Assembly (NCBI GenBank): GCA_023250195.1
Contig: JAHFBF010000004.1
Location: 69,675 to 133,674 of the forward strand
DNA length: 64,000 bases
DNA from: Candidatus Melainabacteria bacterium
GTDB lineage: Bacteria; Cyanobacteriota; Vampirovibrionia; 2-02-FULL-35-15
Reading direction: 5' to 3'
Shown: piece by piece, positions 42,519 through 51,633 of the stretch
How the letters are laid out: each line of letters opens with the position of its first letter
Position numbering within the stretch: the stretch's first letter is position 1
Program-made: the position numbers and the translations under genes
The notes under the pieces: model-generated
Seen by the model: the letters and a program-made list of their open reading frames with translations, nothing else
The model's database searches: none
Told to the model about the DNA's origin: nothing

Positions 42519-43130
42519 CTAAATTACAGCACTACTCTCTTTATCTCTTCCATTTGACTGTGAGTTTGAATTAAATTTACTAGGAGTTGATTTTGTAGAC
42601 AGATGCTTTTGTCCATTGCGGATTATTGAAAGAGCATTTGTTAAGTCTTGATCCAGGCTAGTCAAGATACTTTCAGCGTAATTGTCAGCACCAATTTTGG
42701 TGCTTTCAGACTCTTCATAAGCTTTGTTTCTCATCTCTTCGGATTCTTTTAATGCTTTCATTCTAATTTCTTCAGCTTCCTGCAGGATTGATCTTTTAAT
42801 TTTTTCTGCTTCCTGTTCAATCTTCTTTAGAATTTCAGAATCTTTTACCATCTTGTCTACTTTGTATTGTGTGTTTTCAAGTAATTCGTCAGATTGTTTT
42901 TGAGCTTCTTTTAAAAGCTTTTCTGCTTTGGACTGTGCTTGACCTACTATTTCTTCTTTTTGATTTAGGATTGAAGTCGCTTCTTTAATTTCTTGTGGTA
43001 ATTTGGACATAACAAGTTCAAGCTGATCGTAAAACTTTTCAATATTTACTAACTTATAAGAGCTCCATGGGACTGATGGCGACTCTTCAACAACTAACCC
43101 TAGGCGATCAATCAATTTATATATGCTCAT
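42519..43130 (-). CDS. DivIVA-like coiled-coil protein
   Basis: 203 residues. The N-terminus SIYKLIDRLGLVVEESPSVP has the shape of a short targeting segment; then residues 60-150 form a long coiled coil rich in Glu/Lys/Ala (AEKLLKEAQKQSDELLENTQ, EQEAEKIKRSILQEAEEIRM). The tail is Ser/Asn-rich. Such a layout fits DivIVA/SepIVA or cyanobacterial Cdv3-like division proteins, or ATP synthase b-subunit-like stalks. No transmembrane helix is visible. Adjacent to coaD, with the same direction. AAAAGGA lies just before ATG. A partial two-hairpin element stands upstream. Confidence 0.6.
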   Translation of the reverse strand: MSIYKLIDRLGLVVEESPSVPWSSYKLVNIEKFYDQLELVMSKLPQEIKEATSILNQKEEIVGQAQSKAEKLLKEAQKQSDELLENTQYKVDKMVKDSEILKKIEQEAEKIKRSILQEAEEIRMKALKESEEMRNKAYEESESTKIGADNYAESILTSLDQDLTNALSIIRNGQKHLSTKSTPSKFNSNSQSNGRDKESSAVI

Positions 43131-43140
43131 TCCTTTTTAA

Positions 43141-43187
43141 AACCTTTCGATGCTCAAAATATTCTGGTAAAGAATATTTTTCACTTA
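43141..43187 (-). repeat. Two-hairpin leader element, copy 5 (first hairpin, before the DivIVA-like gene)
   Basis: Minus strand: AAGTGA, hairpin 1 with nine-base arms AAAATATTC/GAATATTTT (43156-43180), then TTGAGCATCGAAAGG. It lies about 10 bases before the start codon at 43130. The second hairpin is absent. Confidence 0.6.
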
Positions 43188-43246
43188 TTTACTTTACTAA
43201 CTTCATATTTTTACAATATCTGAGAAATAATTATACACTTCTATAG

Positions 43247-43729
43247 TTATTTTCTTAAAGGCATTTTTTGGTATAGATACTTAAAAACTACATTAGGGAC
43301 TAATTCTTTTATTTCTCCCCCAAGACTGACTAGTTCTTTAACCCTGCTCGACCTGATAAATGAGTATTTAGGGTTCGTCATAATAAATAAGGTTTCAAGT
43401 CCATTTGAAAGAAAGTAGTTAATCTGTGACATTTCTAATTCATATTCAAAGTCTGAAGGAGCCCTTAACCCACGTACAATTACATCTGCTCCTCTTGTTT
43501 GTGCGTACTGTACGGTCAGGCCGCTAAAACTTTCTACTGAGACATTCTTTACATCATCTATAGCTTCTCTTACAAGCTTTAACCTATCTTCAAGCGGAAT
43601 AAATTCTTCTTTTGATTGGTTGTTTAATACAGCAACAATTACTTCATCAAATAGCCTTGCTACTCTTTGAATTACATCAACATGTCCATTCGTTATAGGA
43701 TCAAAACTGCCTGGATAGAGTACCTTCAT
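43247..43729 (-). CDS. coaD: Phosphopantetheine adenylyltransferase
   Basis: 160 residues, standard. KVLYPGSFDPITNGHVDVIQ carries the (T/S)xGH nucleotidyl-transfer motif (TNGH). Further: EEFIPLEDRLKLVREA, VIVRGLRAPSDFEYELEM and YSFIRSSRVKEL (ISSSxV position). It makes dephospho-CoA from phosphopantetheine and ATP. No Shine-Dalgarno; TTATATTTATTAAGTC precedes the ATG. A palindromic repeat lies 17 bases upstream. Confidence 0.97.
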   Translation of the reverse strand: MKVLYPGSFDPITNGHVDVIQRVARLFDEVIVAVLNNQSKEEFIPLEDRLKLVREAIDDVKNVSVESFSGLTVQYAQTRGADVIVRGLRAPSDFEYELEMSQINYFLSNGLETLFIMTNPKYSFIRSSRVKELVSLGGEIKELVPNVVFKYLYQKMPLRK

Positions 43730-43745
43730 GACTTAATAAATATAA

Positions 43746-43777
43746 CAGTAGGGGCTTGCAGCTGCAAGTCCCTACTG
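43746..43777. repeat. CAGTAGGGG palindrome upstream of coaD
   Basis: CAGTAGGGGCTTGCAG and CTGCAAGTCCCTACTG pair over 16 bases with one G-T position. It is a member of the dispersed palindrome family and sits between the stop of the unknown 96-residue gene and the coaD start on the same strand. Confidence 0.75.
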
Positions 43778-43800
43778 TGAATTTTTTAATTTTTAACTCT

Positions 43801-44091
43801 TTAAACTACTTCTTTCTTTGGATCTTCATTGTTAACTATGTTATGCATAGCTCCCAGTTGGTCAGTAAGCATTTTTGTAAAGAATACCTGTGTATTGTTC
43901 ATGTTTGCTGTTAAATGTTTAATTTGCTCTTTTACCGGAGTCCCATTACTAAGCTGGCTCACTTCATTTAATTCTCTTACAAGCTCGGCAAATGATTTGA
44001 TTGCATCTGAAGCTTTCTTTTCAAGTCTGGGTAAACTGTTTGTAAGATCATTTGTATATGATTTTTGTATTTGATTGGATGAAGTAGACAC
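43801..44091 (-). CDS. Small unknown helical protein, 96 residues
   Basis: I take the start as GTG at 44091, since AAGGAG stands 6 bases before it; an upstream TTG at 44127 would put the ribosome site inside the gene. The product (MSTSSNQIQKSYTNDLTN at the start) is helical, mostly polar, with heptad-like Leu/Phe, and without cysteine or signal peptide. It resembles phasin-type or structural proteins in composition only. Not recognised. Confidence 0.6.
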   Translation of the reverse strand: MSTSSNQIQKSYTNDLTNSLPRLEKKASDAIKSFAELVRELNEVSQLSNGTPVKEQIKHLTANMNNTQVFFTKMLTDQLGAMHNIVNNEDPKKEVV

Positions 44092-44261
44092 TGTAAGCTC
44101 CTTTACTAATGTTTGTAGTGGAGACAATTTATAGGTTAGGAGTTAACCCTTAGTTAAAGCCCTGATTAAATTTTTTTAAGGTTATTTTTTATATAGCCCA
44201 AGCTTGTCTTGAGCTTCCTTTAAATGGGACAAATCCTTTACTTGTGAATTCTAAATAATAA

Positions 44262-44289
44262 AAAGAGCAGGTTTTTAAACCTGCTCTTT
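44262..44289 (-). terminator. Rho-independent terminator of groS-groL
   Basis: On the minus strand AAAGAGCAGG-TTTAAAAA-CCTGCTCTTT followed by TTATTATT forms a strong hairpin with a U-tract, 26 bases after the groL stop. Confidence 0.9.
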
Positions 44290-44314
44290 CATACTTTTAA
44301 CAGTTAACTACTTC

Positions 44315-45967
<1,653 letters not shown>

Positions 45968-45980
45968 TTATTTGGTTTTA

Positions 45981-46286
45981 TTATTTAACTATTGCCAGAA
46001 TATCTCTTTCGGAAAGAATTAAATATTCTTCTCCGTCTAACTTAACTTCAGTGCCACTGTACTTTGCAAAAAGTACACAGTCACCTTCTTTAACATCAAT
46101 TGGTTTTCTTTGTCCTTTATCATCAACCAGACCAGGACCCACAGCGATTACTTTTCCTTCCTGCGGCTTTTCTTTTGCAGAATCAGGAATAATTATTCCT
46201 CCTGATGTTTTTTCTTCAGGATCTAATTTTTGAACGATAACTTTATCAGTTAACGGTTTTAAGGTTCTTTTTGTTGCAGTAGCCAA
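45981..46286 (-). CDS. groS: Co-chaperonin GroES
   Basis: 101 residues from a TTG at 46286 ([20 protein letters not shown]); a GTG at 46295 would touch the AAAGGAG ribosome site, so I reject it. The mobile loop region [20 protein letters not shown] and the roof [17 protein letters not shown] are conserved. It caps GroEL. No CIRCE operator is visible upstream; instead the leader carries a two-hairpin element. Confidence 0.95.
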   Translation of the reverse strand: MATATKRTLKPLTDKVIVQKLDPEEKTSGGIIIPDSAKEKPQEGKVIAVGPGLVDDKGQRKPIDVKEGDCVLFAKYSGTEVKLDGEEYLILSERDILAIVK

Positions 46287-46302
46287 GGTAATCACACTCC
46301 TT

Positions 46303-46405
46303 TTGTTTTTATAAACGCTCCGTAATTTCTTCCAGAAACTACTTCGCTTTTTGCGGCCTTACTTTATGACGTTCCAATTTTTCGTTTATAGAAAAACCTT
46401 CACTT
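46303..46405 (-). repeat. Two-hairpin leader element, copy 6 (before groS)
   Basis: Minus strand: AAGTGAAGG, hairpin 1 GGTTTTTC/GAAAAATT, GGAACGTCATAAAGTAAGG, AAAAAGCGAAGTA, hairpin 2 GTTTC-TGGAA-GAAAT (46325-46339), and TACGGAGCGTTTATAAAAAC. It follows the same order as the nadK copy, with the constant parts close to identical and the stems compensated. The AAAGGAG ribosome site is just beyond it. The rest of the groS upstream region to 46578 is AT-rich with no other feature seen. Confidence 0.75.
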
Positions 46406-46578
46406 GAGGTTTTGTAAACCACTCTTATTTATTTTCTGGCCGATTTTAATTAGCTTTCCTAGTCTAGCTCAATTACCAATCAAGATAGATTAAGATTCTT
46501 AAAATGACCAGTACATAATTATCACTTATTAATTATAATTTTTTAGAAATTTTTTAGAAACAATTAATTTTGTAATTT

Positions 46579-46606
46579 GTAGAGACGCGGTTAACTGTGC
46601 CTCTAC
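46579..46606. repeat. GTAGAGACGCG palindrome (intergenic)
   Basis: GTAGAGACGCGGTT and AACTGTGCCTCTAC, 28 bases, imperfect in the core. The left half GTAGAGACGCG is the form I recall as common in Nostoc/Anabaena genomes. It lies between groS and the solute-binding protein gene. Confidence 0.7.
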
Positions 46607-46654
46607 AATTACGTGTTGACACTGCATTGTAATGCTGTACACATGTGTGTTACA

Positions 46655-48412
46655 TCATTTCTTGTAAATACTTTCAAGATTATATAAAACTCCACCATAA
46701 ACAGTAGGTCTTATATTTCCGATATTATTTTGAACTGCAAATATTCTAAGTGGTGAAACCAGGTAAATAAAAGGGAGCTGTTCATGTGCTATTTCCTGGT
46801 ACCTGTCATAAAGTTTTTTCCTGTTATTGAAGCTGATAACTTTTGTTGCATTGTTAAAAATCTTATCTATTTCAACCTCCCAGTCTCTTGGTTTGTGTGG
46901 TGCTTGATCAAACATATGTAGTCTTCCATTTAATTTCCAGACATTTGCTCCTTCATTTGGTTCAAAAAATCCTCCGGTAAATCCAATTATTATTCCCTCC
47001 CAGTCTCCTGAGTCTGATCTTCCGATTAAGGTATTAAAATCAATTGGTCTTAAATTTACTTTTATACCAAGTCTTTTTAAATCATCCTGGATAATTACAC
47101 CGATTGCCTGTCGTGTAGTATTTTCAGCATTTGTAAGGAGAGTGAATTCAACCTTTCTATTTTTATTATCAGACAATTCACCAATTTTATTCCATTTGAA
47201 TCCACCTTTTTTTAATAATTCTTTTGAGAGTTTAAAATCCTGAGGATAACCGTCTGCAATTTTTTTATTCAGATAAATTGAAGGCAGTGACTCTGATGTA
47301 AATAGAGGTTTGCCTACACCACCTAAAACATTGTCTACGATTCCAATTCGATCTATTGCATGGGAAACAGCCTGCCTGAAATAAATGTTGTTAAACCATT
47401 CCGTGGAGACGCGATTTATCGCGTCTCCATGCAAATTGAACACTAGAAACTCCGTACCAGAGCTTGGTCCTAAATTTACAGTATGAAAATTTTTCTTTTT
47501 CTCAAGTTTTTTTACAAGGCTGACGTCTTCACCTCTTGTTGAAACCACATCGATTTCACCTGCTAAGAATTTAAATAATTCCAAAGTAGAATCCTGAACA
47601 ATTGTATAAATAATGTTGTCCAGATAAGGAAGTTTTTCATTTTTTGTATTTATTATAAAATAATTTGGATTTCTTGCAAATTCAATTCTTTCTCCCTGTA
47701 CATAGCGGAATAATTTATAAGGTCCGCTTGTTACAAAATTATTTGGTTTTGTATTTGTACTCCAGAAACCTAAGAAAACTTTTTTTGCATCTTTTTTAGG
47801 AATGTTTTTAAGCAAGGGTTCAAAAATATGTTTTGGTGCAATCGGGTATCCAATCTGTCTAAGAAAAGGTGCAAATACTACATGGGTCATAAATTCTATG
47901 GTAGTATCATCAATTTTTTTTACTGTTGGATATTTCCCATCAATCAAGCATAAAGATTGGAATCCGCTGGCTTCCAATCCACTAAAAACAATTTCATTCC
48001 AGGTGAATACTACATCATCGCTTGTTATTGGGACACTATCTGACCATTTGATTCCTTTTCTGAGCTTTACGATAATTGTTTTTCCTTCATCTTTTATTGC
48101 ATAGCTTTTTGCTAAATGCGGAACCACTTCTCCAGTATCCGGATCATCTTCAAATAAACCATCAAACATAAGTCTTGCTAAAGTACTGCTTGTATTATCA
48201 GTGGAAGTCCACAGATTAAAAGTTTTTGGTCCTGAACCAAAAACAGAGAGGTTTAATGTCCCGCCAAATTTTCCAGAACTTGCTTGAACTTGTTTAAATT
48301 CAATACCATCAATGGTTACGGTTTTTTGATGTTGTAGAGGCATACCATGGCATGCCTCTACAGAGGTTAAACATAAACAAATTAATAAAAATAATATTTT
48401 TTTATATAGCAT
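46655..48412 (-). CDS. Extracellular solute-binding protein, family 5 (peptide/nickel ABC type)
   Basis: 585 residues with a signal peptide (LYKKILFLLICLCLTSVEAC; the cysteine could be lipidated but is within repeat-encoded sequence). The SBP_bac_5 signature is VPHLAKSYAIKDEGKTIIVK with LRKGIKWSDSVPITSDDVVF, then AVSHAIDRIGIVDNVLGG. It should deliver oligopeptides or similar ligands to an ABC importer; no permease is in this window. Two palindromic repeats are inserted in frame: one encodes SVEACHGMPLQ right after the signal peptide, the other LHGDAINRVST near residue 333. The start overlaps the CbiX gene by 11 bases. Confidence 0.9.
   Translation of the reverse strand: MLYKKILFLLICLCLTSVEACHGMPLQHQKTVTIDGIEFKQVQASSGKFGGTLNLSVFGSGPKTFNLWTSTDNTSSTLARLMFDGLFEDDPDTGEVVPHLAKSYAIKDEGKTIIVKLRKGIKWSDSVPITSDDVVFTWNEIVFSGLEASGFQSLCLIDGKYPTVKKIDDTTIEFMTHVVFAPFLRQIGYPIAPKHIFEPLLKNIPKKDAKKVFLGFWSTNTKPNNFVTSGPYKLFRYVQGERIEFARNPNYFIINTKNEKLPYLDNIIYTIVQDSTLELFKFLAGEIDVVSTRGEDVSLVKKLEKKKNFHTVNLGPSSGTEFLVFNLHGDAINRVSTEWFNNIYFRQAVSHAIDRIGIVDNVLGGVGKPLFTSESLPSIYLNKKIADGYPQDFKLSKELLKKGGFKWNKIGELSDNKNRKVEFTLLTNAENTTRQAIGVIIQDDLKRLGIKVNLRPIDFNTLIGRSDSGDWEGIIIGFTGGFFEPNEGANVWKLNGRLHMFDQAPHKPRDWEVEIDKIFNNATKVISFNNRKKLYDRYQEIAHEQLPFIYLVSPLRIFAVQNNIGNIRPTVYGGVLYNLESIYKK
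47403..47430. repeat. GTGGAGACGCG palindrome inside the solute-binding protein gene
   Basis: GTGGAGACGCGATT and TATCGCGTCTCCAT; on the coding strand it translates HGDAINRVST between FLVFN and EWFNNIYFRQA. It is the closest copy to GTAGAGACGCGAT...ATCGCGTCTCTAC repeats that I recall from Cyanobacteria. Confidence 0.8.
48334..48361. repeat. GTAGAGG palindrome in the signal-peptide region of the solute-binding protein gene
   Basis: GTAGAGGCATACCA and TGGCATGCCTCTAC form a 28-base palindrome with one mismatch pair; the centre is CCATGG. It encodes VEACHGMPLQ in the solute-binding protein. Confidence 0.8.
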
Positions 48413-48770
48413 AATCTTTTATTATCTCGTTAATTGATGAAACTATTTTTGGATGTTCACCGATTGGAGGTAAAACTTCAAAATTAATATCAGGAAATTT
48501 CACCTTTAATTCTTTTACCTGTTTTGGAATATCTTTATCTACGTGTCCACCGCCTGACATAAACAGGGGGAGTATTTTTATGTTTTTGGTTCCATTCTTT
48601 GCTAACTGTTCAGTTACAGAAAACAGAGAAGGTTCGTTTATATCCATATATGCCAAATGTAGGGTCGTACCATGGTACGACCCTACAACGAGGGTTTCAA
48701 ATGGCTTACACCACTTAGGATCTTTGCTTCCATGAGCAACTAAAATTAAACTTATATTAGTACATGCCAT
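48402..48770 (-). CDS. CbiX/SirB-like sirohydrochlorin chelatase
   Basis: 122 residues, the short single-domain form. LILVAHGSKDPKW holds the metal-binding histidine; ILPLFMSGGGHVDKDIPKQV has the second one. It would insert Fe, Co or Ni in sirohydrochlorin. Residues of the GSYHGTTLHL segment come from an in-frame palindrome, and the start codon and first codons MACT come from another, so the N-terminus lies at the repeat. The overlap of 11 bases with the following gene suggests coupled translation. The family assignment is fair; metal specificity cannot be read here. Confidence 0.8.
   Translation of the reverse strand: MACTNISLILVAHGSKDPKWCKPFETLVVGSYHGTTLHLAYMDINEPSLFSVTEQLAKNGTKNIKILPLFMSGGGHVDKDIPKQVKELKVKFPDINFEVLPPIGEHPKIVSSINEIIKDYAI
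48659..48686. repeat. Perfect GTAGGGTCG palindrome inside the chelatase gene
   Basis: GTAGGGTCGTACCA and TGGTACGACCCTAC, a perfect 28-base palindrome centred on CCATGG. On the minus strand it is read in frame as VGSYHGTTLH. Confidence 0.85.
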
Positions 48771-48783
48771 GGCATGTGCCTAC
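48758..48783. repeat. Palindrome joining the LysM stop and the chelatase start
   Basis: On the minus strand GTAGGCACATGCCATGGCATGTACTA: the first bases give the TAG stop of the LysM gene (48780-48782) and the central ATGG gives the start codon of the chelatase gene (48770). The centre CCATGG and CATGCC arms match the neighbouring palindromes. Confidence 0.75.
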
Positions 48784-49544
48784 TGTGGAACTACCAGTTT
48801 TTGCCCAACAGATAATGTGCCAATTCTTTTCATGTTATTGGCTTTCATGATTTTGTTTATATTATCAGGAGAAGGATTTGAATAATACTTGTTTGCAATA
48901 ATCCATAGAGAATCACCACTTGCAACTGTGTAAAATTTAACTGATTCAATTTTAGGCAGTTCACTTAGGATTTGAGTTTTTGAGGGGTTTTTGGAAAATA
49001 AGTTAGTAAAGTACCTTGAGATTACATTTTCCTTTGGTACGCTTGAAGCATTTATTTTTGCTTCGACAACTTTTTTATCTTTTAATTGCTTACTTAATTC
49101 TTTGTCAACGGTTTTGTCTGTCATTATGTTTGCTGACTTTTGGAAAATAATTTGTGTATCGCTTTTTGTTCTTATTTCATGGACATTAACCTGAAAATAA
49201 ATAAGCCAGATGACTGATGTTAAAGCTACACCACCTAAAAACCAACTCAAATTTGCAAGAAAACTGTTCTTATTATTTGCAACGCTAAGGTAGGCTTCTT
49301 TATTTTGAGGCCAAAAGTTTTCTGAATTTGTAATTTCCGGATTAATTTCTTTTTTTTCTTCTATTGAGGGTTCATCTGAATATATAGTATCCAGGAGTTC
49401 AAATTCTTCTCTTGTATAGAGCTCATTCCGTGGATAAAAATAACTATTTATTGGAGTAATGTCTTTTTGCTTGCCAGCCAGGCCTTTTAATTTCAGTCTT
49501 TTCTGTCTAAATTTGTTAATGTTTGTTGTTGTTGTTTCTACCAT
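48780..49544 (-). CDS. Single-pass membrane protein with C-terminal LysM domain
   Basis: 254 residues. The first 100 are cytoplasmic and charged, a single transmembrane helix follows (LSWFLGGVALTSVIWLIYFQ, about 95-115), then a Lys/Ser-rich stalk and a LysM domain at the end (VASGDSLWIIANKYYSNPSP, MKRIGTLSVGQKLVVPQ). LysM binds GlcNAc chains, so it probably links the inner membrane to peptidoglycan. TAGGAGA stands 7 bases before the ATG. It heads the operon with the chelatase and the solute-binding protein. Confidence 0.85.
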   Translation of the reverse strand: MVETTTTNINKFRQKRLKLKGLAGKQKDITPINSYFYPRNELYTREEFELLDTIYSDEPSIEEKKEINPEITNSENFWPQNKEAYLSVANNKNSFLANLSWFLGGVALTSVIWLIYFQVNVHEIRTKSDTQIIFQKSANIMTDKTVDKELSKQLKDKKVVEAKINASSVPKENVISRYFTNLFSKNPSKTQILSELPKIESVKFYTVASGDSLWIIANKYYSNPSPDNINKIMKANNMKRIGTLSVGQKLVVPQ

Positions 49545-49910
49545 CTATTGCTCTCCTAAACCTAGCCATTCTACACTCAACATATCTTTTGAACTGATTA
49601 CAACAGGTAAATAAAATATTAAATCGCGAACATATTAGTTTAATTCATTAAAGTTACAAAGACAAATTAAAACACCTTTTTTGTTCCAAATACGCATTTA
49701 ATAATATTTTCTTTAATCTTTTTCATCATTTGTTATGCAAAACTCTTAAATTTGTATTAATTTGCCGGTTTATAATAATAAAACCTTAAGGAATAAATTT
49801 AATAATTTTAAGTATGGTAAAGACTTCCTACATTAATCCTGGGAACTATAAAAGGTTGCGGGATAGCTATATATATAACGGACGTTCTTTTACTTTGTAT
49901 TTTTATAAAT
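49545..49910. other. Intergenic region between divergent genes, nothing recognised
   Basis: About 365 bases, AT-rich. It contains GGTTGCGGGATAGC followed by TATATATATAAC near 49853-49882, and TTTTATAAAT 3 bases before the start at 49911. No repeat-family copy, tRNA or reading frame with family features is seen. It must hold promoters for both flanking genes. Confidence 0.45.
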
Positions 49911-50102
49911 ATGAAACTGATGAATAAAAAATCAAAACCTGAATCAGCTCTAAAGAAGAAAGAACCTGAATATGGTTTTTCAACCCAAAAAGAGCTGGCA
50001 ATGCTTAAAGCTGCTTACAAAAGTGGGAAATTGAAATTTGACTCAAAGGAAATCGCAAAATCAATTCTGAATGACTGTAAACAGGGATTTATGAACGATT
50101 AG
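49911..50102 (+). CDS. FlgM-like small protein (possible anti-sigma-28 factor)
   Basis: 63 residues. The second half reads KELAMLKAAYKSGKLKFDSK followed by EIAKSILND, which resembles the C-terminal part of FlgM (motif about VxxLKxxxxSGxYxVDSxxIAxxLL), the region that contacts sigma-28. The N-terminal half is short and lysine-rich. No flagellar gene is nearby in this window, so the match needs caution. An alternative start is the ATG at 49920. It converges with mnmE with 2 bases between stops. Confidence 0.5.
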   Translation: MKLMNKKSKPESALKKKEPEYGFSTQKELAMLKAAYKSGKLKFDSKEIAKSILNDCKQGFMND

Positions 50103-50104
50103 TG

Positions 50105-51484
50105 TTACTTCCCAATGCAGAACTTTGCAAAGATATTTTGAATTACAGCATCGCTGACAACTCTTCCTGAGATTTCATCGAGTTTTGAAACAGCATTTTT
50201 TAATTCATCTGAAATTAAATCTTCTGATATAGCTTTATCTGTAAGACTCAGTGAGTTTTCAATTGCATAGTTACACTGAATCAGTAATTCTTTTTGTCTT
50301 TGGTTTATATGGCAGGTAAAGTTTTCAGAACTATTTGAATTTGTAAACGATTTTATTCTGTCAATCAGGCTTCTTTTTAGTAAGTCGATATTTGTGCCGT
50401 TTTTTGCCGAAATTAAAACATCAAATCCGTTTTTGTTTATGGATTTTTCATTAACTAAATCGATTTTATTTCCAACCATTATTTTGGATTTGTCTCTTAA
50501 AAGAAGAGAAAACTCTTCAGTTTTATCATTAGTTATGTCGAATACTGCTAGAACAACATCTGATTTTTGAATGGTTGATTTACTTCTTTCAATGCCATGT
50601 TTTTCGGAATCACTTATATCCCTTTTCTCTCTAATTCCTGCAGTATCAACTAAGACCACAGGCCACCCATCAATAATCATTTTTTCTTCTATGGTATCTC
50701 TGGTAGTGCCGGGTTCTTCTGAGACAATTGCTCTTTCACTTTCTAACAGCTGGTTTAAAAGGCTTGATTTACCGGCATTTGGCGGTCCGATTATTGATAC
50801 CTTAATTCCATCCCGAATTATTTGCCCTTCTTTAGAACTGTCAATTAATTTATTTATTTCAAATTTTATCTCATTTAAACTTAAAGCCATTTCTTTTTTA
50901 CTGGTGTCAGCAACATCCATTGGAAATTCTATTGAACTTTCAATTCGTGTAATCAGGTCAAAAAGTTTTTCTCTGAATTGTAGAATCTTCTTTTTCAGCG
51001 ATCCTGATAAGATTTCAGATGCTGTAGAAACAGCTTTTTCATTGTCAGCACTGATTATTTCATTTATAGCTTCAGCTTCTGTAAGATCTATTCGTCCATT
51101 AACAAAAGCTCTAAAAGTAAACTCTCCCTGCTTAGCCTGTCTCGCACCGTTCTTTAAACACAAGCTCAGGATTTGTGAAGTTACCTGCAGTCCCCCATGA
51201 CAGTAAATTTCAATTCCATCTTCTGTTGTAAAACTCTTTGGAGATTTAAAAGGAAGGATTATGACTTCATCGATTATCTTATCGTTATCCTTAATATAGC
51301 CGTGCATGGCATGCATGTGGTTGAAAACAAATTGAGAATCGAGAATCGAGAATTGAGGATTAGATGTAGAAAAGATTTGTTTTGCGATATTCCAGCTATC
51401 ACTTCCTGATATTCGAATAGCAGAAATAGCTCCAGTCCCTTTTGGAGTACAGATTGCACAAATTGTATCGGAGAGATTAAACAT
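50105..51484 (-). CDS. mnmE: tRNA modification GTPase MnmE
   Basis: 459 residues. The N-terminal tetrahydrofolate-binding domain starts DTICAICTPKGTGAISAIRI. The helical domain encloses the G domain: GPPNAGKSSLLNQLL, EEPGTTRDTIEE, DTAGIREKRD, GNKIDLVNE. It ends in the essential FCIGK. Together with MnmG it modifies U34 of tRNAs. Residues 42-53 (NPQFSILDSQF) are from a low-complexity insertion also present in AguA. The ATG is 7 bases after TATAAT, so a leaderless mRNA is likely. Confidence 0.97.
   Translation of the reverse strand: MFNLSDTICAICTPKGTGAISAIRISGSDSWNIAKQIFSTSNPQFSILDSQFVFNHMHAMHGYIKDNDKIIDEVIILPFKSPKSFTTEDGIEIYCHGGLQVTSQILSLCLKNGARQAKQGEFTFRAFVNGRIDLTEAEAINEIISADNEKAVSTASEILSGSLKKKILQFREKLFDLITRIESSIEFPMDVADTSKKEMALSLNEIKFEINKLIDSSKEGQIIRDGIKVSIIGPPNAGKSSLLNQLLESERAIVSEEPGTTRDTIEEKMIIDGWPVVLVDTAGIREKRDISDSEKHGIERSKSTIQKSDVVLAVFDITNDKTEEFSLLLRDKSKIMVGNKIDLVNEKSINKNGFDVLISAKNGTNIDLLKRSLIDRIKSFTNSNSSENFTCHINQRQKELLIQCNYAIENSLSLTDKAISEDLISDELKNAVSKLDEISGRVVSDAVIQNIFAKFCIGK
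51331..51361. repeat. In-frame AATTCTC repeat in mnmE
   Basis: On the coding (minus) strand AATCCTCAATTCTCGATTCT and CGATTCTCAAT translate as NPQFSILDSQF. The related copy in aguA (25853-25886) encodes NPQFSTLNSQF, also in frame. Confidence 0.65.
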
Positions 51485-51497
51485 TAGATAGATTATA
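51485..51497 (-). promoter_or_regulatory. TATAAT box predicting a leaderless transcript (mnmE)
   Basis: Minus strand TATAAT (51497-51492), seven bases, then ATG at 51484. One base more than the four other cases. Confidence 0.6.
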
Positions 51498-51507
51498 GCT
51501 AATTCAC

Positions 51508-51624
51508 GTCATTGCGAGGAGGTACAAAATGCCGACCCGCTCTGCCGGAGCGAGGCGAGCGCGGCAATCTCCTAACGTTTGTGAGATTGCTTCGTCGCAA
51601 CTAAAAATTGCTTCTCGCAATGAC
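51508..51624. repeat. 117-base repeat with GTCATTGCGAGG ends, left copy
   Basis: Begins GTCATTGCGAGGAGG and ends TCTCGCAATGAC, so the ends are inverted repeats. Inside are GACCCGCTCTGCCGGAGCGA, GGCGAGCGCGGCAATCT and GTTTGTGAGATTGCTTCGTC. The copy at 54342-54458 is nearly identical in reverse orientation. Such sequences are common REP/MITE-type repeats of many bacteria. It lies between mnmE and the diguanylate cyclase gene. Confidence 0.8.
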
Positions 51625-51633
51625 ATATAGCAT

